Assembly (NCBI GenBank): GCA_905221615.1
Contig: CAJNDT010006135.1
Span: 2,325,226-2,389,225 of the forward strand
Direction of reading: 5' to 3'
DNA from: Symbiodinium sp. CCMP2592
Taxonomy: Eukaryota; Sar; Dinophyceae; Suessiales; Symbiodiniaceae
DNA length: 64,000 nucleotides
Notes under the pieces: model-generated
Seen by the model: only the letters and a program-made list of their open reading frames with translations
Told to the model about the DNA's origin: nothing
The model's database searches: none
In this document: piece by piece, positions 32,165 to 39,985 of the stretch
Layout of the letters: each line of letters starts with the position of its first letter
Numbering within the stretch: position 1 is the first letter of the stretch
Translations under genes and position numbers: made by a program

Positions 32165-34981
32165 GGTTACCCAGTAGCCTAAGAATAAAAAGGCCTCTCT
32201 TTTTGGTATTGGGTAACTTTATAAGGATCCTAGGACCACAAAAGGGAATAAGGGTACTACCGGGCATCCTAGTAAACCATCCAAACCCTAAACCCTAAAC
32301 CCTAAACCCTAAACCCCTAAACCCTAAACCCTAAACCCTAAACCCTAAACCCTCAACCCAAACCCTAAACCGGGGTTTCAGCCGACCCAGAACCCTCAAC
32401 TCCAAATCCCTTGGAGAGCCTCTGTAGGTCCCCCAAAATTGGGGTCGAGGGCTCCTTGAAAGGAGTCTATATAAGGATTACTATAAGGAGTATTATGGGG
32501 GTTTAGTATAGGGGCCTCAGAAATTACCTATACTACCTTAGCTGCTGAGTTCATGAGCCCCAAAAAGTGTACACTTTCAGTTTTATCGGGCTAGTAGTTG
32601 CCCAAAAAGTGTGAGGTGTATCCACTCAGCTACTAAGCTACATTGCAGGGGTTCCTTATTCTACTTATAGTATCAAGGACCCCAAGACCCTATTCGAATT
32701 ATTAAGGCTCCTATATGGTACCCTTATAGTGCCACTATGGTAACCCTTACAGACCCCTTTAAGGGGGCCCTATTCTAGCTATAAACCCGGAGGCTCCATG
32801 AGTATAGTACAATTATGGAGTTAGGCCTCAAAAGACCATCCTTATCACCGTTTTAGGTTCCTAATTCCATAGTGGTACTGTATATGGAGCCTCTAGGAAG
32901 GGCACCAATATTGCATGATCTCTGAAACGAACCCAAAAATCAAAACGAAGCCTCTGCAGGAAGCCCTTGTAGGAACCCTTAAAGAAGGCCCTGACCCCCG
33001 AAAGGAGCCCTTAAAGGAAGCCCTTAAAGAAACCCTTAAAGGAACCCTTAAAACCTCCACCTAAACCCTACACCTCGAAACCCCCAAATCCCTAAACTTA
33101 AAACCTCCACCCTCAGTCCGGTCCTTGATGTCTGGATTTGCACATAGACTTGCCTCGGCTGGGCGGAAGTTGCGGATTCAGATTGCCCCCAAAGGGTCCA
33201 AACAGTGCCGAAAAAACGAATATGTTTTCGGGTTGTATGGAAGCGTGACGGGGTTTGATGGGATTCTGAAGGTACTTAAGAGCCCTCGGCGTGGGTTGTA
33301 ACTGGGGTTATACCGGCCCTAAATATGGTTATCCTAGTTATCCTGGCTATAAACTAAGTCCCATTGTACTTAAAAAATCAAGGGACTTGGTAACTAGGGG
33401 AATAATTAGGGTAACTATACTTATAACCCCAATTAAGGTGCTTATAACCTTACTTGCTAATTAAGTCTCATGAACCTCCAAGTAGCCCCTAAACCCTGAA
33501 CCTTAAACCCCATAGATCCCTTAAAGGAGCCCTTTAAGAACCCTTTTAGGAGCAGTTTAAGAGCCCTTAGTATGTCCCGTTGTAAGCGTGTAGAGCAGGG
33601 GAGCCTTCAAAATCAGAAGAGTTTAGCGCACCGATGGTCTCGCTGCAACTCCTTTTTGGGATAACTTTACCCTCGGTATCAAAATCGCCCAAAAGCCTTG
33701 TATAGTATGGTCTTTGGGCCCAAAAGCCTTAATATATGAGTCCTTAGATCCCTAGGATTATAGGACCCTACAAGTAACATTCGTGAAACCAGGAAAAGGC
33801 GCCACAATGGAGACTATAATTACTTGAAGGCTCCAGTCCCTTAGTAAGTAAGGTTATAAGTAGGTTATTAAGGATAGCCTAACCCCACTTGGGGGGCTTA
33901 TAACGCCACTTACAACTTACTTACTAAGTCCCATGGTCCTCTAATTAGGGCCATGGTCTTCGAAGCAGAGCCACCTTGATGAGTGCGAGGTTCCCCTCCA
34001 TGGGCTCAAACGTCGTGACATTCCATCCAGCTTTTGCTAAGGACAAAGAATAGACACCGATGTTGCCTCAGGGTGTAGAGTTACCGGCCGTGACTTTGAC
34101 TTTGTCGTAAGGGCTGAAGTTCAGGAACGAACGTGCTGCTATGTTTAGTGCGCCGTCGCCATGTTAATATCTACTATTGTCATTGCGATGATGATGATGA
34201 TGATGGTGTTGATGATGGGGATGACGATGATGACTGTGATGATGATGGTGATCGATAGTACCATTATAGCTATTGCGAAAGTTGATGATACTATCTTTAC
34301 TGCTACTACATTAGTATGATGGAAACTATTTATGGAGCTTTGCTTTCCTTGTCAGCGCTCAAGGGAATACATGCCTGAATCCATATTCTACCCTTTTCTA
34401 GGGTACTTACTTGGCGATATCATGGGTTTTAACAATGAAATCATGTATCCAAGAAAGGAGTCGAGCACCATCCTTTAGGTAGACTGTAAACCCTCAACAA
34501 TTAACTTGTCGTTGCAGCCCTCGACTGGGCTGGCCCACTTAACGCCCTCAGAAAATATGTAGATGAATAGACCCCTCCAACAATAGGGCTGATGTTGCAG
34601 ATCGACATATTACGTCCTTAAAGTGCGGGTGCTCATTAAACACGACTCTGCATGCATGATGCGGGACGAGGATCCTCTGAAACACATTGGAGGAAAACAT
34701 GAAATATCCAAATCGCCCGAAAGAAACTTTCCAAGTTGTGCAGTGCATCCTCCACTTCCATAAACAGCTTCACCGAAACTATTCAAGGACGGCAACCAGT
34801 AATTTGGCAATGCAGGGACGGCTTAAGGGAAGCTCCGACGAACGGAAGTCGAGTTGCCACCGATGTCCATGGCATGTCCGGGTCGTCCATAAACGGATGC
34901 ATCGAGGTTCTCCCAGCTATGAGACTGCTTGACCATGTCACTCACGATGTCGTGCAGAACATACACTGCTATCAAGAAGGG
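24609..34981 (-). CDS. FkbM-family methyltransferase-like gene, many short exons
   Basis: FkbM-type proteins are SAM-dependent methyltransferases, usually O-methylating sugars or small molecules. Minus-strand exons in order. 34981-34858 ends YGRPGHAMDIGG. 34066-33957 continues GNIGVYSLSLAKAGWNV then TTFEPMEGNLALIK, the SAM-binding motif I region plus the post-motif EP-x-x-x-N. About 33160-33116: SLCANPDIKDR. 31283-31203: IDLHPVGLSDVAKQC. 28691-28632: RKVLDEELPELKFADQQ. 27135-27065: VDVEGFECHVWKGAKKLL, the family's DVEGFE motif. About 26468-26402: RPRLIQSEVWGTMQPLG. 25816-25736: CTPTEYLKLFRDAGYRAKK. Possibly 24669-24609: DVRCRADASWSGPKRAA. Codon phase is continuous at 34858/34066 and 28632/27135. 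Coding islands at 30475-30375 and 28788-28719 are unassigned. The N-terminus is not located. Introns of 0.7-2.5 kb are packed with hairpin elements. Confidence 0.72.
25250..25373. repeat. HP-A hairpin copy
   Basis: TACTTGAAGGCTCATGGGAC and GTCCCATGATCCTCTAAGTA. The loop is AGGACAACCCCAGTTAGGGG. Confidence 0.88.
25405..25507. repeat. HP-B hairpin copy
   Basis: CGGGTGGTTGTCAATATTAG and CTAATTTTGACAAACTATCC; the right tip is diverged. Confidence 0.85.
25596..25732. repeat. HP-A hairpin copy adjoining an FkbM exon
   Basis: TACTTAAGGGATCATGAGAC and GTCCCATGATCCTCCAAGTA. It ends within a few bases of the exon at 25736-25816, so it lies at the 5' end of the following intron. Confidence 0.85.
26272..26391. 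repeat. HP-A hairpin copy
   Basis: GATTTGAGGGGCAGGGGACT and AGTCCCCTGCCTTCCAAGT. It adjoins the exon near 26402-26468. Confidence 0.86.
26611..26932. repeat. Two tandem HP-A hairpins
   Basis: 26611-26730 (TACTTGGAGGATCAGGGGAC to CCCATGATCCTTTAAGTA) and 26809-26932 (TACTTGAAGGATCGTGGGAC to CCCCTGATCCTCCAAGTA). They are separated by 78 bp of GGGCCCTTTGAGGGTTCC-type DNA. Confidence 0.85.
27281..27475. repeat. HP-H repeat split by an HP-C whose arm is replaced by CCCTAAA units
   Basis: The left part of HP-H (AAAATAGCCCCAAAGCCTTA) stops at TATA. It is followed by TACGGTTGATGATATAAATC, and HP-H resumes at CTATATGAGTCCTTAGATCC. The HP-C right arm breaks off at GGATTTATACC and is replaced by about 50 bp of CCCTAAACCC units before a terminal CCGTA. 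Confidence 0.82.
27497..27698. repeat. HP-I hairpin with 47-nt arms plus half copy
   Basis: CTTAAGCTGGGTTCTTGTTA at 27497 is mirrored, essentially without mismatch for 47 nt, by the sequence ending GAACCCAGCTTAAG at 27619. A further half copy, in rearranged order, runs to 27698. A diverged piece is near 35004-35107. Confidence 0.9.
27712..27792. repeat. HP-H repeat copy
   Basis: AACATAGCCCAAAAGCCTTA, TGTAGTATGGTCTTTGGGCC and TCTGAGTCCTTAGATCGC, in the same orientation as the split copy 300 bp upstream. Confidence 0.75.
27966..28115. repeat. Interstitial TTTAGGG/TTTAGGGG array
   Basis: About 20 units, mixed 7- and 8-mers, plus orientation. Confidence 0.88.
28873..29050. repeat. 178-bp segment identical to the sequence after the N gap
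   Basis: Base-for-base the same as 63823-64000, from ACCTTTTATCAGCGTCCTCT to GCTAGGTTCGTGAGTAGCCC. Confidence 0.97.
29166..29258. repeat. HP-K hairpin copy, left side diverged
   Basis: GGATACCTTATTTTAGGGGT, then ATAATAAGGACCCTACTATT and GGGCCCCCTATTTTCGGAAAC. Confidence 0.68.
29650..29742. repeat. HP-J element copy
   Basis: GACCTACCTTTTTGAGGACT, CAAAGAAATCATATTAGGGA and AAAAGGTAGGTTCCTTAGGG. Confidence 0.75.
29833..29938. repeat. HP-B hairpin copy
   Basis: TGGGTGGTCAATCAAAATGA and ATAATTTTGACAACTACCCA. The left arm has a two-base rearrangement (GTCAATC for GTTGTC). Confidence 0.85.
30375..30475 (-). CDS. Candidate Cys-rich exon, unknown product
   Basis: The minus-strand frame reads CEFIDQRPCSYSAKEWCPTE then AMKAGRGKNFQHK, protein-like and bounded by repeat DNA. 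It lies among the FkbM exons but does not fit that family's motif order, so it could be a linker exon or belong elsewhere. Confidence 0.4.
30560..30657. repeat. HP-C hairpin copy with a detached left arm
   Basis: A truncated left arm (CGACGGTTGATGATATAAAT) sits at 30477-30498. After 60 bp of AGGGATCTATAAGGG DNA a second left arm (GTTGGTGATGTAAATCC) pairs with GGATTTATATCATCAACCG. Confidence 0.78.
30703..30888. repeat. HP-K and HP-N elements side by side
   Basis: HP-K at about 30703-30795 (TTAGGGGTGCCTTATTTGGG to ATTCTCGGAAACTCCC), then HP-N to 30888 (CCATACCCTGAATGGTTTTT to TTTAGGTACTTGGACCC). Confidence 0.7.
31289..31395. repeat. HP-C hairpin copy
   Basis: TACAGTTGATGATACAAGCC and GGATTTTATACCATCAGCCGTA. 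It lies a few bases 5' of the FkbM exon at 31283-31203. Confidence 0.85.
31761..31865. repeat. Chimeric HP-B/HP-K element
   Basis: Begins as HP-B (TGGGTGGTTGTCAATGTTAG, then AATGCGGCACCTAATATTTA) but ends with the HP-K terminus (CCTGTTTTCGGAAACTCCCA) in place of TTTTGACAACCACCC. Confidence 0.8.
32090..32164. repeat. (CTA)n microsatellite, about 25 units
   Basis: Uninterrupted CTA run whose last unit merges with the CTAGG start of an HP-F element. Confidence 0.97.
32162..32273. repeat. HP-F element copy
   Basis: AGGTTACCCAGTAGCCTAAG to GTACTACCGGGCATCCTAGT, with 13 of the first 15 loop bases as in 19159. Confidence 0.85.
32278..32372. repeat. Interstitial CCCTAAA array
   Basis: About 12 units, minus orientation, starting right after the HP-F element. 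Confidence 0.88.
32540..32636. repeat. HP-L repeat copy
   Basis: TTAGCTGCTGAGTTCATGAG, AAGTGTACACTTTCAGTTTT and GTATCCACTCAGCTACTAAG. Confidence 0.78.
32805..32896. repeat. HP-G element copy
   Basis: ATAGTACAATTATGGAGTTA and CCATAGTGGTACTGTATATG, with CAAAAGACCATCCTTATC inside. Confidence 0.7.
32950..33052. repeat. AAAGGAACCCTT minisatellite
   Basis: Short third block of the same 10-12 bp unit found at 10105 and 24425. Confidence 0.78.
33367..33483. repeat. HP-A hairpin copy
   Basis: TACTTAAAAAATCAAGGGAC and GTCTCATGAACCTCCAAGTA. Confidence 0.82.
33672..33762. repeat. HP-H repeat copy
   Basis: GTATCAAAATCGCCCAAAAG, TATAGTATGGTCTTTGGGCC and ATATGAGTCCTTAGATCCC. Confidence 0.75.
33831..33948. 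repeat. HP-A hairpin adjoining an FkbM exon
   Basis: TACTTGAAGGCTCCAGTCCC and TAAGTCCCATGGTCCTCTAA. Its right end is about 10 bp from the end of the exon 34066-33957. Confidence 0.82.
34183..34256. repeat. (GAT)n-rich microsatellite
   Basis: GATGATGATGATGATGGTGT and variants, impure. Confidence 0.85.
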
Positions 34982-35213
34982 CTGCAGGTGAGGAACATTC
35001 ATACCTTGTCTGGGTTCTTGTTAACGAATTTGGTCTACATCCTGATAATGAAGAACCCATACTATTCACTATTGTTAACGATAGATCGCCATTCTGGCAT
35101 CTTGAAGTAAGACCCTTCGCAGGAACCCAATTGTGGGCGCAGCTTCTTGCAGGAGCAGGTCAAACTAAACCCTACGCTCCTAAATCTCAGGGGCCAACAT
35201 CAACTAAGGCTCT

Positions 35214-35349
35214 TCTTGGAGGGTCGGAGGACTTAAGAAGTAGGCAATAAACGGACTTATGCATATCCCAAACGGGATCCTACTGGGCATTATGGTTTTT
35301 ATAAGTCTACAAAACGACTACTTACTAAGTCCCCCGACTCGACCACGAG
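35214..35349. repeat. HP-A hairpin, diverged
   Basis: CTTGGAGGGTCGGAGGACTT and AAGTCCCCCGACTCGACCACGAG-like right end. It is closest to the copy at 1969. Confidence 0.7.
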
Positions 35350-35388
35350 ATGCACCTCAGAAACCCCTGCGTGACTAGTTATCCATAT

Positions 35389-35500
35389 CCCCAAGGGTCC
35401 AAGTACCTAATAATCATATACTCTCATAAATCTTGAGCTACATTAACTACTATCCTAAACCCAAGTACTTGATTATTGGGTCCTTTGGACCCTTAGGGTA
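35389..35500. repeat. HP-E hairpin copy
   Basis: CCAAGGGTCCAAGTACCTAA and TTGGGTCCTTTGGACCCTTA. Confidence 0.82.
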
Positions 35501-35567
35501 TGAGTCTGCCCTTCCAGGTCCTCCAAAAACTACGGCACCCCTCTAAACATGACTCCAAAAGGAATCC

Positions 35568-35679
35568 TAGCGGTTGATGATATAAATCCTGCATAACACA
35601 TAATAAGGAATATACCATAATTCCCATGGTTTAGGGTGCTTAAGGTAATGTAATGCAGGATTTATATCATCCACCGTAG
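35568..35679. repeat. HP-C hairpin copy with 5-bp duplication
   Basis: AGCGGTTGATGATATAAATC and GATTTATATCATCCACCGTA. The right arm has TAATGTAATGCAGG, a duplicated TAATG. Confidence 0.85.
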
Positions 35680-35849
35680 CCATGTAGAACAAAGGCTGCA
35701 AGCAGCAAACCGGAGCAGAAGCCTAACAGCCTAAACCCAAGCCCCGCACAACAACCATGCGGAGCAGACCCCTGCTCCAAAATCCTTACTACATCCCAAA
35801 ACAGGAACAGAGACAGCAAACTTGCCCCCCAAACCCTATCTAGGAACCC

Positions 35850-35945
35850 CAGTAACCTCGGAATAAACAGGGCTCCTTTCCTACTATTGGGTCATTTTGT
35901 AAGGAATCTGGGATCACAAAAAGGTATAATGGGTCCGCTGTGGTT
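35850..35945. repeat. HP-F element, diverged copy
   Basis: CCCAGTAACCTCGGAATAAA, CCTACTATTGGGTCATTTTG and AAAGGTATAATGGGTCCGC. Confidence 0.65.
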
Positions 35946-36051
35946 AAACCCTAAACCTTTAACCCCTAAGCCGTAAACCCTGAATCTTTCAGGCTCTGAA
36001 AAGTATCAGGACCCTTTATGCATCCTAGACCTAGCTATAAACCCTAAACCC

Positions 36052-36132
36052 TAAAGTCTGCTCCTCACAAGAGACCAGGAACTCTCCCACCGACCGCCCT
36101 CTGGCAAAGTACAAGGCCACTGAGGCTGCTTT
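36052..36132 (-). CDS. Candidate exon next to the giant element
   Basis: The minus-strand frame after acceptor AATTCAG reads GKAASVALYFARGRSVGEFL then VSCEEQTL. It is 65 bp from the left inverted repeat of the element and could be an N-terminal exon of the FkbM gene, which otherwise has no located start. A plus-strand reading is also open. Confidence 0.4.
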
Positions 36133-36197
36133 GCCTGAATTATGGCTTGGGGTTTCAATGCCGCTCTAGGGTTGAAGGGTTTAGGTGTTAGGACCTA

Positions 36198-36220
36198 CTT
36201 GGAATCCTCGCTGTGTTATA
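36198..36220 (+). repeat. Left terminal inverted repeat
   Basis: Begins CTTGGAATCCTCGCTG. It is the exact reverse complement of 52487-52509 over 23 bases. Its first six bases, CTTGGA, are also how HP-A hairpins begin. Confidence 0.9.
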
Positions 36221-36847
36221 ATGATATAGGCCAGATAGGGTGGAGTATAAGTGTGTTACGAAAGGGTTATAAGTGCATGCTAAGTCTATACTAAGTATGT
36301 GTTAAGTCTGTATAATAATGGTTAAAAGATGTTATGTGTTATGTCATGTTAGTAATAAAATCAGTTTTTTAGCTAAGTCAAGTCAAGTCCGCTAACTAGT
36401 TATAGTTTTTTTAACTTTTTAGGTAAGGTTTTATGTATATGTTTTTCTATGTGTTGACATGTTTTTTTTATAGAGCTGTAATCCGTTTTTGGTCTAGTGG
36501 ACATGCTTTTGTGGCTAGCAGGAAAAGCTTTCTGTATAGATCCATTTCTGCATGCACACAAATTTTCGTAACGATTTTTGAAACGAACCTGGAGAGATTC
36601 TGTTGCAAGTCCAATTGCCAGGTTTGGCCATGAGCTTCGTAACCATGCCAAAACCACAGACCGAGTTTTTTTTTTGAAAGCCGGAAACCATGTTTGCTTG
36701 TAAGTGGTATATCGCCATGTGGCTGGAAAGTTGATATTCATACAGGAATGCAACATGAGTGTTGTGAGAATTCTGTGATACTTTCGTGAGGTTTCCAAAC
36801 CCAAGCCATCCAATTTGGCCTGCCCGTTTTCCCGCTCTGCAGTAGCC
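36221..36847. other. Left subterminal region of the element
   Basis: Contains TAAGT/ATAAGTGT-rich direct repeats (36245-36320), then GCTAACTAGTTAT and T-rich DNA. Two dyads, GCCAGGTTTGGC (36617) and GCCATGTGGC (36714), precede the first gene. No convincing ORF. Confidence 0.6.
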
Positions 36848-37390
36848 ATGGTCACCATTGACAGCCATGTCGTCGTGAAATACCAAAACGAGCCATTCGT
36901 CGCCATTCCCCAGTACTTGATTGTCGAAAGCTCCAGTGGCCAAAAGTTTCTGCAGATGCGAGCCTCCAGTTTGCCCATCGTGCAGCTGCTCACAGGGGCC
37001 AAAAATCCCAGCAGAGCCAGCTTGACCTTCTACGAGCCCTTCAAGAAGTTGCACGAAAGTCGCAACAAGGCCATGGATCGCTATGCCAACGGCGACGAGG
37101 ACCAGGGCGACGAGGCCAACCAACTCTTCGAAGACCAGGATGGGGAAGCCCAGCGGCAGCCCAGGCGTCACAAGATCCAAAACCTCCCAGAAACTATCAA
37201 CATCCACGTGGGGAACGCCATTATTCCATGCCTGCTCCCGGAAGATCGCCGCCGGCCCAAGGCTGCAGACCTGGCAGTGCCACTGGAGAGCAACACCATC
37301 GGTGCCATCATCGACCACGTTCGTGCCAAAGTTGAAGAATTGGAGGCCCACATGCAGCAGCCCAAGAAGAAGGCCAAGAAGAAGCAGTAA
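36848..37390 (+). CDS. Element gene 1, basic-tailed protein of unknown function
   Basis: 180 codons from the ATG in GCCATGG context (36848); an upstream in-frame ATG at 36815 is possible. It starts MVTIDSHVVVKYQNEPF. The middle is acidic (NGDEDQGDEANQLFEDQDGE) and the C-terminus is helical and strongly basic (PKKKAKKKQ), a likely nuclear localisation signal. The single exon is followed 190 bp later by gene 2. No family was recognised. Confidence 0.7.
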   Translation: MVTIDSHVVVKYQNEPFVAIPQYLIVESSSGQKFLQMRASSLPIVQLLTGAKNPSRASLTFYEPFKKLHESRNKAMDRYANGDEDQGDEANQLFEDQDGEAQRQPRRHKIQNLPETINIHVGNAIIPCLLPEDRRRPKAADLAVPLESNTIGAIIDHVRAKVEELEAHMQQPKKKAKKKQ

Positions 37391-37580
37391 TATAGGCTTC
37401 CGACCACTGCAGCTGCGACCCACCGCTTGGGATTGAAAAAAAAGCGCCTCTGCGACTAAGCCATGCATTATGGAGTAAGAGGGAAGCTTTGTCCAGATGT
37501 CAAGTTTCTATACCATGAGTTTGGGCCCAGACTGCCCAGTTTTGCTTTTGCCACTTTTGGCCAGCTCCAAGCTTCTTGCC

Positions 37581-39933
37581 ATGGCTGGTGTGCCAGAGAA
37601 GGTGGTCCAAGAAGTGGAAGCCATGATGTCCTCGACTGCTCCAGTGAATACGAAAGTGGACCAGATCGTCCAACTTCTAAGGACACATGGCCTTGCCCAC
37701 GACCAAGTTCTGACTCCAAGTCAGATCTTGGTACACCCAGAAAACCGAGGCAAGTCCATGGTGTCCTACTACGACGTCTGGTCCAAGGGCAGCCAGATGA
37801 CCAGTGTCGGCTTCCAGCCCAAGCTGCTCGACGGCCAGACCATCTGCACCCAAATGGCCACTGCCGAGACCAAGAGACTTGCCCAAGTGCAAGCCAACCG
37901 CCAACTGGTCTCTGAGGCCAAGGGCCATCTGGCACCAGTGAGTGGCCAGGAAGGCACCTGGCTCATGCATGCTTATAATGTTTTGAAAATTGTTTGGTGT
38001 TTATAGACCATTATATAAGCCCTGTGTAGATGTTTGGTTCCCTGCCGCTCAGGCTTCCTCTCCCTTGCAGGGAGCCACAGTGTTGCCTTTCTCCGATGCC
38101 TCCAGGCGGGCATCCAAGGACCAGAGGGCTATCACGTCGCCATTGCGAAGTCGGACCCAGCATGGCGAGCGATCGAGCAAGGATGGTGCTGGATCGTGCT
38201 GGCAGCATCCATTGAAGAAGCCATGCCACAACTTCCCAACTTTATTCAGCATGCTGCCAACTCGTCCAACTCAATATCCAAAGCCATCAACGAGTTGGAG
38301 GTTGCCCTCCATGTGGCCACTGCATTTGAGAAGGGCTTGAGCCTTCCAGATGCCATCCAGCAGGCCAGCCAAGGCGACGTGAGATGCCGTGCCAGTGTCC
38401 CCGCCATCGCCAAATTCGTCCAGAACTTCGGCGGCGGCAGCCAGGGGTTTCCACTCCTCCATTTCCTTGCCAATTTTGGGAAGCAGTTTAATGCCACACT
38501 TCTGGTGGGAACCGAGCTGATGTCCACCCTGGTGTCGCTAGATTTCAAGCAAGCGACGTGCATCTTTCCCATGCTTCGTGTGGCGGCATGGGCTACCATG
38601 TTGACCAGCCCAAAATCCCAAGACGGGTTCAGCCGCATCCTTTCCACCAACGATCTCCAAAAACTGAAGGCACCAGGCATGCTCGACCAAGTTACCCAAG
38701 CCGAAAACATGCTCCAAGAGGCTTGGAAGGTCCAACAGGATCTTCTTGTGGAGCAGACCCACCATGCGTCCCACTTAACCAAATGCTTTGGTCGATTTGC
38801 AGTCAGAGTTTGTTTGTTCCTCACGAACAAACAAAGGGCAGGCCGGGAAACCAAGCACTGGCAATCTCTCCAAGCCATCTTGACTGCCTACACCAAGGAG
38901 ATCCAAGACAGCTCGGCTGGCGATGCCATTGCGGACCACAGCATGACTCCAAACATGCAGGTGACTGATGTCTTGGCAGCCAGCAACAAAACCATTGCCA
39001 TGCTCCAAAACAACCACATGGAACTGGGCAAGTTGTTGCTTGGAGCGGAAGCTAGCAATTGGCCTATAGCCAGAATATCCTTGTAAGAGAATATATACAT
39101 AAGCATATAGGCAAGGAATATACAGATGTGGATAGATTCCTTGATGCCAAGTGCTGAGGTACACCACCAAGGACCACGGTGCCAAGGTGTTCAAGCTGAC
39201 GGATGTCACGGACGACCATGCCACCATGACTCACAAGCCACTCTTCCAAGATGAGGAAGAAGTCCATGTGCCATTGCAGAAGCTGCCAATGTGGAAGGCC
39301 ACCAAGGCCATGATGCCGATGTTGTGCCCCCAGGATCTTGCCAGGGAAGGAATGACGGCGAAGCTTCTGTTGGAGGAGCGGGCCAGGTCGGAGGTCCAGC
39401 TGGCTCTCCACAGAGCGGCGGAAAAGCACCATGTGGATGCCCAGACCATCGCTTTCGGCCAGAACCCGCAGGGGTTGTTTGCCATCAAGACAATTCGCAA
39501 AACCATTCGTTTGGTTCCACTGGGCACGGTGAACAAAGCCAAGTCGACCGCCAAGGAAACGAAGCTCCTCATCCAGCACGGCGGCCACAGCTGGACCATT
39601 GGGCCGTTCCGCCAGAATGCGCAGTTCGAAGCAGACAGTGCGTTTTGCTTGATTCCATATTTCTGGTGCAAGCCCACGAGCGAAACCTCCGAGGTCACCA
39701 TGGTTCACTCCACGGTCGTCGAGTCTGGGATTACCATCCCATGCTTGGAGAATCCTGCTCCGCTGGAACAGCACCAGCCGCTTTTGTTCCTGGCGGCCCA
39801 TGCCGAAGCTTCCGAAGCAGACCACGGCGAGCCAGAGCCATCAGAGGCCGAGCCTAAAGCCAAAGCCAAGGCCAAGGCCAAGGCCAAGGCCAAAGAGCAG
39901 TCTGAGCCTCCTTCCAAGAGGGCCAAGAAGTGA
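37581..39933 (+). CDS. Element gene 2, three-exon protein with Lys-Ala tail
   Basis: Exon 1 (37581-about 37953) starts MAGVPEKVVQEVEAMM after a GCCATGG start and contains KSMVSYYDVWSKGSQMTSVG. Exon 2 (38071-about 39056) follows a pyrimidine-rich TTGCAG acceptor and is helical (HSVAFLRCLQAGIQGPEGYH; VRVCLFLTNKQRAGRE). Using a GC donor at 37954 keeps the frame. Exon 3 (about 39152-39933) contains VFKLTDVTDDHATMTH and FCLIPYFWCKPTSETSEVTM. It ends with EPKAKAKAKAKAKAK and PPSKRAKK, a histone-tail-like basic run and NLS. The exon 2/3 junction is unresolved (intron about 39057-39151). I recall similar VFKLTDVT...PYFWC proteins as a large unannotated dinoflagellate family. Function unknown; nuclear location inferred. 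Confidence 0.68.
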
Positions 39934-39985
39934 AGAGCTTTTGCAGCCCCAAGGGAGCGGGCTCCACTTTAAAGACCCAAAGACC

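Larger units (their letters stand above)
1581..36190. other. Intron-like DNA rich in TTTAGGG motifs and hairpins
   Basis: This long AT-rich tract is punctuated by degenerate TTTAGGG/CCCTAAA words on both strands and by dozens of about 100-bp inverted-repeat elements, listed individually. TTTAGGG is the plant-type telomere repeat and is also reported for dinoflagellates; the arrays here are short, impure and internal. Sixty-codon open frames occur at the rate expected by chance, apart from the short minus-strand GC-rich islands listed as exons. Stretches not itemised contain only such TTTAGGG debris or nothing I recognise. Confidence 0.8.

Noticed and set aside
34548..35110. Open frames around 34.6-35.1 kb on both strands
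   Set aside because: The MDIGG exon (34981-34858) joins in phase to the exon at 34066. The minus frames at 34548-34810 therefore fall in the intron, and the plus frames are antisense to it.
36400..39860. Minus-strand open frames up to 317 codons in the element
   Set aside because: They lie opposite genes 1-2, whose plus-strand frames have good starts, motifs and splice signals. GC-rich codons leave the antisense strand open by chance.
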